Assembly (NCBI GenBank): GCA_001683825.1
Contig: LXTR01000001.1
Span: forward strand, 1-39,629
DNA: 39,629 bases
Origin: Flavobacteriaceae bacterium CP2B
GTDB taxonomy: Bacteria; Bacteroidota; Bacteroidia; Flavobacteriales; Flavobacteriaceae
Reading direction: 5' to 3'
The notes beneath the pieces are model-generated. The model was not told the origin of the DNA. It worked only from the letters and a program-made list of their open reading frames with translations, and did not search any database. Below are positions 35,301 through 39,629 of this stretch, piece after piece; position 1 is the stretch's first letter, and every line of letters starts with the position of its first letter. Made by a program: the position numbers and the translations under genes.

Positions 35301-35778
35301 TCGTTTACAATCCTATAAAGACAGAGTTGAGAGTTATATCAGGCGAAATAAGCACCATATAACCATTGATAAACTCAATAAGAACATTCCTATTACCTCT
35401 GCTGAATTAAAGGAACTAGAACGCATCCTGTTCACGGAGGAAGGTGCGGAATCCAAAGAGAAGTTTGAACAAGAATACGGAGAAATGCCTCTTGGCGTAT
35501 TTATCAGAGGAATCATTGGTTTGGATGCCCAAGCTGCCAACGATGCCTTTGCCGATTTCCTTACCTCTGGCAACCTCACAGCAGACCAAATGACCTTCAT
35601 TAAAAAAATTATATCCTTCCTCACAGTCAATGGTAGAATAGACAAGAAGATGCTGTTTGAGTCTCCTTTCACCGACCAGAGTCAGGACGGGGTTTCAGGA
35701 GTATTCAAGGATGAGGTTCAAATACGAAGTATCTTCAAGATATTGGAAGGAATTGACAGTAATGCAGAAATAGCGTAG
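32332..35778 (+). CDS. hsdR: Type I restriction subunit HsdR (EcoEI-type) with an N-terminal DUF4145 domain
   Basis: The product has 1148 residues. Residues 1 to about 130 are a DUF4145-like domain (AILSRSALEMGVNWLYQND, LIRLNGNNAAHGK), an add-on seen in several restriction proteins. A coiled coil (about 140-170; EELEELKRQYLQLKREYEQQ) leads to a PD-(D/E)xK endonuclease with D261 (GYVDYVL) and E276-A-K278 (VVEAKK). The SF2 translocase follows: Walker A at 398-404 (ATGSGKT), DEAH at 497-500, and motif VI near QMIGRGTRLC. A C-terminal EcoEI_R_C-type region completes it. It translocates and cuts DNA that HsdMS recognises as unmethylated. It starts on the last base of the DUF262 gene stop, and is the last gene of the coupled set. 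Confidence 0.96.
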   Translation: MSNFQFLRDEFLGIYKEAIEAEKLALTSPKASAILSRSALEMGVNWLYQNDADLEYPYDTTLNSLIHNRDFKEVIKPSMFREINLIRLNGNNAAHGKSIGQDHSLASIKNLFRFLGFLGKYYSTQNIELPFFSIDHIPDGKEQEKTKEELEELKRQYLQLKREYEQQQQVGSVADQEEIYGIQIPDFEQVDYAKRRKKREQEQSHDKAIPTLVSEAATRSLYIDTLLKDAGWDNLREGKDLEYEVQGMPISTNSTGIGYVDYVLWGKDGKPLAVVEAKKTMADARKGRHQASLYADCLEQMHKQRPIIFYTNGFETYVWDDQFYVDREISGFYTQDELQLLIDRRTTRKDPRHFQVNKEIAGRAYQIEAIQRVAENIAVTGTNGTLRGAGRASLLVMATGSGKTRTAAAIVDMLSKSNWVKRVLFLADRNALVTQAKNAFKEHLPELSSIDLTKEKEDDTTRLVFSTYPTIMNKIDGVKSGEQRFYGVGHFDLIIIDEAHRSVYQKYRAIFEYFDALLIGLTATPKKDIDRNTYSLFGIEDDVPTFAYELDTAVEDGFLVPPKSISVPLKFQREGIKYSELTEAEKEEYEEKFGDPTTEEVPDQISGSAVNKWLFNTDTVDRVLEHVMTDGIKVDGGDKLGKTIIFAKNHAHAVFIRDRFNKNYPEYGGKFLEVIDNYETKAQDLLEKFVDPYQEQNPQIAVSVDMMDTGVDAPRVVNLVFFKIVRSVTKFWQMIGRGTRLCPDLFAPSEDKTHFLIFDYCENFEFFDEQPDGVTPSNPKSLQQQVFEGKLQVAHLISELEEKSEAEQEIRDNYLFDLHKTIANLDRERFVVRKELRYVNQYSDKNKWLNLSKSDLQEIRQHLSHLQTVEKEDDELARRFDVLILSYQIALLLEGRDTTKFTTRIYQIASGLQRKDNIPQIKTQLPLIKELQTESYWKAVDVRKLERVRTALRELIKYLDSQTQNPVYTNFQDYLDLDNAAWRDPAQNYIRLQSYKDRVESYIRRNKHHITIDKLNKNIPITSAELKELERILFTEEGAESKEKFEQEYGEMPLGVFIRGIIGLDAQAANDAFADFLTSGNLTADQMTFIKKIISFLTVNGRIDKKMLFESPFTDQSQDGVSGVFKDEVQIRSIFKILEGIDSNAEIA

Positions 35779-36307
35779 AGCCTTTCAAATAGTTAGCAAA
35801 GTAGAGGGATATGGTTACAATACTATTTGGACGTATGCCCCCGTTTTAGGAAAACCGATTTCCGAAGTACCCCCCCCCCGTCCTAAATACCAGAAACAGA
35901 ACTAGAGAGTTCAAAAATTATTTACTATTAAACTGAATTTCGAAGAACTTTTTCTTTGATAAAACAATTCAAATTAGAGAAAATTGATAGGCAAGATAAC
36001 ATTGCCATATTTATAGTGTTTGAATAAACCTTGTAGAACATCGTGACAGACGTTCTAAATAAGGGATAAGGTTTTGTTGTAAATGGGGATGTTGATTCCT
36101 CTTTTAATAATGAATGAACGATACACAAGTTAAAAAAGTGAGATTTCTGATTAGAAAAAAATTAACTGTGGGGGAATACTTATCATGAATGATTCAAACG
36201 AAATTCATTGAAAGTTGATTATGTTTACTAAAGGTAGAATTTTGGACATCTAATTCTCAAATCGCTTTTCTAAATCAAAATAGGCGGGTCGCCCCTAATT
36301 TCAAAGA
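35779..36307. other. 529-bp AT-rich intergenic region with a C10 tract
   Basis: No gene is supported. A run of ten C (35870-35879) lies inside an inverted repeat, TTTAGGA (35845-35851) and TCCTAAA (35881-35887). Upstream CCCCCGTTTTAGG and downstream CCCCCGTCCTAAA also look like a degraded direct repeat. The nuclease-helicase gene should have its own promoter here. No TAnnTTTG box is certain. Confidence 0.5.
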
Positions 36308-38137
36308 ATGGCATTGTTAGAACCTTCTTTAGAGATAATTAAAAGACAGAAAGTACAGCCAACAGAAGGTGAATTAACCCTTTTGAAGTTCCTTTTGTCA
36401 AAATTGGATGATACCTACGAAATTTATTATCAGCCATTTCTAAATGGAGATAATCCCGACTTCGCCATAATGAGAAAAGGAAGTGGAGTCTTAATTATTG
36501 AAGTAAAAGATTGGGATTTAAACCATTATTATATTGACAAGAAAACCAATTGGAGGTTAAAAGAGAATGACACCCACTTGCGGTCTCCATTAAACCAAGT
36601 CGAAGCCTACAAAGACAATTTATTTAATCTACATTGTGAAGAACTTTTTCACAGGAGTGTTGGCAATAGAAAAAATTGGGCTACAGTTAATTGTCTTGTT
36701 TACTTTCATAAGTGTAATGAAAATCAAATAAAAGATTTTTTGCTAAATGATTTTCAGGATGAAATATACTCTGGATATAGACATTTTGTGGAGCATATAG
36801 CTGTTCTAGGTAGGGATTCATTATGGAATGATGCTTTTGACAAAGTTCTATCAAGGTTTTGGATGAATCGAAATTCCTATTTTTTTGACGAGACACTTTA
36901 CAAAAGCATTCGTAGATACCTTAAACCACCATTACATCAAATAGAAGAGGGAAAGGTAATTAATTATACTAAAGAACAACAAGAACTAATCAGAAGTGAA
37001 CAAAGGCCAAGAAGAAAAATTAAAGGAGTAGCAGGGTGTGGAAAAACTTTAGTTCTGGCCAAAAGAGCCGTAAATGCTCATATTCGAACTGGTAATAGAG
37101 TACTAATTCTGACATACAACTTGTCTCTAAAAAATTACATTCACGACAGAATATCAGATGTTCGAGAAGAATTCTATTGGTCATACTTTTATATCACGAA
37201 TTACCATCAATTCTTTAAAACACAAGCTAATAATTACAACTTGAAAATAACAAGTATAGCAGATTGGCAGAATGTGAATTTTTTTAAGCCTGTTAGAGAT
37301 AGTATCGAAAAATATGACGTTCTTCTAATTGATGAAATTCAAGATTATCTTCAATCATGGATAGATATTATTACCACCTATTTTACTCATAATGAAACAG
37401 AGTTCGTAGTTTTTGGCGATGAAAAACAAAACATTTACAATAGGGAATTGGATGAAAATAATGAGCCAATTGTCCGCACTATTATGGGGGCATGGAATAA
37501 AACCCTGAATACATCTTATAGATTTACTAATAACATCGGAAACATCGCATTGAAATTTCAAAAGACTGTATTTAATCAAAAGTATAGTCTTGATGAAATC
37601 AATTTCTTATCTCAATTCGATTTTGAAAAGAGAATAATTGAGTATCATTCTTTTCTTTCACCAAAGACAAACGAACTTCTTGAAATTATATACAATGTTC
37701 TGGGGAGAAATGAAATACATTCTTCAGATTCTGCAATCCTCTGTTCGAAAGTTGAAATTCTTAGAGAATTAGACTTCTTAATACGAACAGAAAAGAAAGA
37801 GAAAACCATTACAACATTTGAAAGTCAGGAAGAATTTGAAAGAATCAAGGGGAATGTAAATGCCATTGAGAAGTTGAGAAGGACAAAGAAAAATCATTTT
37901 TGGATGAAAACAGGAACCGTTAAGTTATCAACAACACACAGCTTCAAAGGGTGGGAGATAAACACACTGTTTCTAATTATAGAGAAAGAGGAAGAGGATG
38001 GAGAGTTTACGAATGCCGAATTAATATATACCGCACTAACAAGGGCTAGGAACAACCTTATTGTTTTCAACTTAGGGAATGAGAGGTATGACGGATTTTT
38101 TAGGGGAGAGATTCAGAATTGTTTTAGCCATCAATGA
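36308..38137 (+). CDS. NERD nuclease fused to a UvrD-like SF1 helicase, probable defence protein
   Basis: The product has 609 residues. Residues 15-130 are a NERD-type nuclease domain of the PD-(D/E)xK fold: D51 in NPDFAIM, then E65-V-K67 in LIIEVKDWD. From residue 215 there is an SF1 helicase: Walker A GVAGCGKT (240-247), motif Ia LTYNLSLK, Walker B LLIDEIQD (339-346), motif III FGDEKQNIY, motif IV LNTSYRFTNN, motif V LSTTHSFKGWE and motif VI YTALTRARNNL. Nuclease plus helicase in one chain recalls Nhi and other single-gene phage defence proteins, though I cannot assign it to a named system. It lies 529 bases after hsdR, in the same direction, as a separate unit of the island. Confidence 0.85.
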   Translation: MALLEPSLEIIKRQKVQPTEGELTLLKFLLSKLDDTYEIYYQPFLNGDNPDFAIMRKGSGVLIIEVKDWDLNHYYIDKKTNWRLKENDTHLRSPLNQVEAYKDNLFNLHCEELFHRSVGNRKNWATVNCLVYFHKCNENQIKDFLLNDFQDEIYSGYRHFVEHIAVLGRDSLWNDAFDKVLSRFWMNRNSYFFDETLYKSIRRYLKPPLHQIEEGKVINYTKEQQELIRSEQRPRRKIKGVAGCGKTLVLAKRAVNAHIRTGNRVLILTYNLSLKNYIHDRISDVREEFYWSYFYITNYHQFFKTQANNYNLKITSIADWQNVNFFKPVRDSIEKYDVLLIDEIQDYLQSWIDIITTYFTHNETEFVVFGDEKQNIYNRELDENNEPIVRTIMGAWNKTLNTSYRFTNNIGNIALKFQKTVFNQKYSLDEINFLSQFDFEKRIIEYHSFLSPKTNELLEIIYNVLGRNEIHSSDSAILCSKVEILRELDFLIRTEKKEKTITTFESQEEFERIKGNVNAIEKLRRTKKNHFWMKTGTVKLSTTHSFKGWEINTLFLIIEKEEEDGEFTNAELIYTALTRARNNLIVFNLGNERYDGFFRGEIQNCFSHQ

Positions 38138-38395
38138 AAGTCCCGAAGATTATATGCTGAAAGCAAATAACTATCGAGTAGGTTGGAGTAATTGAGTTAC
38201 CAGTATAAAAAACATTCCCGTCTGATATTTGGAAAACAGAATCTATAACCACCCTGCCCCAAAAAGAATAGATTTAACGTTTTCATTGTACTAAAACCAA
38301 CCTATACCGCAAACTAGTACATAAAATCAATCCAAAAGTCGGGGATTTCATCGAATAATTTAGTACATGTTGAGAATAGTACGTTTGTTTGATGA

Positions 38396-38989
38396 ATGAA
38401 AGCAAAATACATCAGGGTTAGTACAGCGGAGCAAAACATCCACAGACAAGAAGAGAGAGGAGTTGAACAGTTTGTAGACAAGTGTAGTGGCTCAATACCT
38501 TTCAATGAAAGACCATCCGCAAAAAGACTTTTATCGGCAATTGATAGAGGAGATATAAAGGAGGTTCAAGTCAAGAGTATCGATAGATTAGGAAGAAATA
38601 CACTGGACATCTTAACCACCATACGGGAATTGACTGATAGAGGAATTGCCGTAGTTTCTCAAAAAGAAGGTCTATCAACAATCATTGATGGCAAAGTAAA
38701 TCCTGTTGCTAACCTTATTATTTCTATAATGGCAACTTTGTCGGAGTTTGAGCTTGAACAGATAAAAGAAAGGCAAAGGGAAGGCATAGAAAGAGCGAAG
38801 CAGAGGGGTGTTTATACCTCAAATGGTGGTAGTCGCAGTCTAACCTCCAAACAGTTTCTTAGCAAGTCTAAAAATGCTTTATGCGCCAAGCATTTAATCA
38901 ATGGGGAGAGCATAAGAAGGGCAGCAAAGCTATCGGGAGTATCCAATGCAACAGCATTAAAGGTAAAAAAGCACTTATCTGCTCTTTAA
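38396..38989 (+). CDS. Small serine recombinase (resolvase/invertase family)
   Basis: The product has 197 residues, the usual size for a resolvase or invertase. The catalytic Ser9 is in YIRVSTAEQN and the Arg pair in VKSIDRLGRN. The E-helix (LIISIMATLSEFELEQIKERQREGIERAK) links to a C-terminal helix-turn-helix (GESIRRAAKLSGVSNATALKVKKHL). Such enzymes resolve or invert DNA between short sites. Nothing in the window is an obvious invertible segment for it, so it may serve the island or an absent transposon. It is monocistronic. Confidence 0.93.
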   Translation: MKAKYIRVSTAEQNIHRQEERGVEQFVDKCSGSIPFNERPSAKRLLSAIDRGDIKEVQVKSIDRLGRNTLDILTTIRELTDRGIAVVSQKEGLSTIIDGKVNPVANLIISIMATLSEFELEQIKERQREGIERAKQRGVYTSNGGSRSLTSKQFLSKSKNALCAKHLINGESIRRAAKLSGVSNATALKVKKHLSAL

Positions 38990-39080
38990 GCCATTCTCAT
39001 TCTCTTTTTAATTGCCTATTTGAAGCAGTGACAAAATATTCTTTCTATGGTTTAGTTTAATTAACAGAAGAATTTTAATC

Positions 39081-39133
39081 ATGAAAGTATCTGCTCTTAG
39101 GGATGTTGAATTTGATGCGGATGGAAATCCAGT
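39081..39133 (+). pseudogene. N-terminal fragment of a gene interrupted by an IS element
   Basis: ATG at 39081 opens MKVSALRDVEFDADGNPV, a coding-like stretch with an A-rich leader (GAATTTTAATC) immediately upstream. The frame runs into the IS end at 39134 and stops at 39149. The rest of the gene should lie beyond the IS, outside the window. Product unknown. Confidence 0.5.
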
Positions 39134-39202
39134 TGTAAGCTACCCTTAAAACCGAACTGTTTAAAATTATAAAAATGATTAATTTTAAACATAGTTCAAC
39201 CC

Positions 39203-39469
39203 ATGAAGAAGAGTAAATTTTCACCTACCCAGATTGCCAAGATTTTAAAGGAATTCGATAACGGTAAGACCGCCGCGGAGATCAGCCGGGAGTATAGCGT
39301 TAGTACGGCTGCTTTTTATAAGTGGCGGGAGCGCTATGCCGGAATGAGTGGTAAGGAGCTAAAACGGATCAAGGAACTTGAGGAGGAGAACCGCAAGCTC
39401 AAGCAAATGTATGCCACTCTAGCCCTGGACCACCAAATGGCCAAGGAGATCATTGAAAAAAAGCTCTAA
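39203..39469 (+). CDS. IS3-family transposase OrfA
   Basis: The product has 88 residues: a transposase_8 helix-turn-helix (KFSPTQIAKILKEFDNGKTA, EISREYSVSTAAFYKWRERY) followed by a leucine-zipper-like coiled coil (ELKRIKELEEENRKLKQMYA). It ends in KKL with the stop at 39467. An A-AAA-AAG slippery heptamer at 39457-39463, just before the stop, is the classic site for -1 programmed frameshifting to make the OrfAB transposase. Confidence 0.93.
   Translation: MKKSKFSPTQIAKILKEFDNGKTAAEISREYSVSTAAFYKWRERYAGMSGKELKRIKELEEENRKLKQMYATLALDHQMAKEIIEKKL
39457..39463 (+). promoter_or_regulatory. Programmed -1 frameshift site A-AAA-AAG
   Basis: In the OrfA frame the codons are GAA AAA AAG CTC TAA. A -1 slip on A-AAA-AAG leads straight into the open OrfB frame (A-L-K-P-C-R-K-R), as in many IS3-family elements. 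Confidence 0.8.
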
Positions 39470-39629
39470 AGCCCTGCCGTAAACGTTTTATCAGCCAGGA
39501 ACTTGCCCATTTCGGTATCAGCAGGGCGTGCCGTGTTTTAAATATGAGCAAGAGCGTCTATTACTACAAACCCCTTCCCAAGGATGATCATGAGATTGAG
39601 CAGGCCTTACGTGAAAAGGCAGAGGCTCG
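39463..39629 (+). CDS. IS3-family transposase OrfB, partial
   Basis: In the -1 frame relative to OrfA the sequence is open from the slippery site to the window edge: ALKPCRKRFISQELAHFGIS, then RACRVLNMSKSVYYYKPLP and DDHEIEQALREKAEA. The HTH_21-type start (SRACRVLNMSKSVYYY) is typical of IS3 OrfB, but the catalytic DDE residues lie beyond the window. It is expressed as the OrfAB fusion. An internal ATG at 39544 could also serve as a start. Confidence 0.85.

Larger units (their letters stand above)
39134..39629 (+). mobile_element. Second IS3-family element, partial at the window edge
   Basis: The left tip begins TGTAAGCTACCCTTAAAACC at 39134, with the TG start expected of IS3-family ends. 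OrfA and the start of OrfB follow in -1 frames. It differs from the IS at 12419: the OrfA proteins are clearly unlike each other, and this one is GC-richer than the island around it. The right end is not in the window. Confidence 0.8.

Noticed and set aside
36308-38137. Assignment of the nuclease-helicase to Gabija or another two-gene system
   Set aside because: It is a single chain with a NERD nuclease, and there is no adjacent ATPase-nuclease partner (GajA-like), so a named system is not supported.
25024-39629. Search for a second copy of the tRNA-Pro 3' end as right attachment site
   Set aside because: No match to the T arm and acceptor end was seen by eye in the window. The site is probably outside.
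1-39629. CRISPR array
   Set aside because: The only regular repeats are coding repeats of the surface protein. There are no short palindromic repeats with unique spacers, and no cas genes.

Overview
The window looks like a chromosomal segment of a Bacteroidota bacterium, most likely a marine-type Flavobacteriaceae member. The signs are a BspA-like surface protein with PKD and thrombospondin-3 repeats, a TonB-dependent receptor with a carboxypeptidase-regulatory-like N-terminus, a LytTR/LytS-type two-component pair, a membrane-anchored AraC regulator, A-rich leaders instead of clear Shine-Dalgarno sites, and a TAnnTTTG -7 box before a tRNA. No species can be named from the sequence alone.

Layout. 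1-5073 (minus) is the 5' part of a giant secreted repeat protein that runs off the left edge. 5352-6494 (minus) is a membrane AraC-type regulator. 6495-8234 has no gene I can support but holds decayed GC-rich repeats and hairpins. 8235-12338 (minus) is a compact six-gene operon (outer-membrane-type protein, DoxX, FMN reductase, secreted DJ-1/Hsp31-like protein, CHMI-type tautomerase, DJ-1-like lipoprotein), best read as a reactive-electrophile or quinone stress cassette. An IS3-family element with a nonsense-mutated transposase (12419-13640) lies just upstream of it. 13742-25098 is ordinary core genome: a secreted hypothetical protein, tRNA-Arg, a zinc alcohol dehydrogenase, lipoproteins, a vanadium-haloperoxidase-like lipoprotein, a TonB receptor, a two-component system, tRNA-Ser and tRNA-Pro.

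At tRNA-Pro the composition becomes visibly more AT-rich and an integrated island begins. It opens with a tyrosine integrase (25218-26570). Next comes a five-gene, almost gapless operon (26687-35778): a YdjM-like membrane hydrolase-like protein, hsdM, hsdS, a DUF262/HNH (GmrSD-like) nuclease, and hsdR. Two of its junctions are TAATG stop/start overlaps and one is a 4-base overlap. Downstream are a NERD nuclease-UvrD-like helicase (36308-38137), a serine recombinase (38396-38989), and a gene start cut off by a second IS3-family element that runs off the right edge.

The most interesting unit is this defence operon. A type I restriction-modification system has a modification-dependent-type nuclease inserted between hsdS and hsdR, and a membrane protein of unknown role is translationally coupled to hsdM. 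Whether these act together is inference from gene order and coupling.
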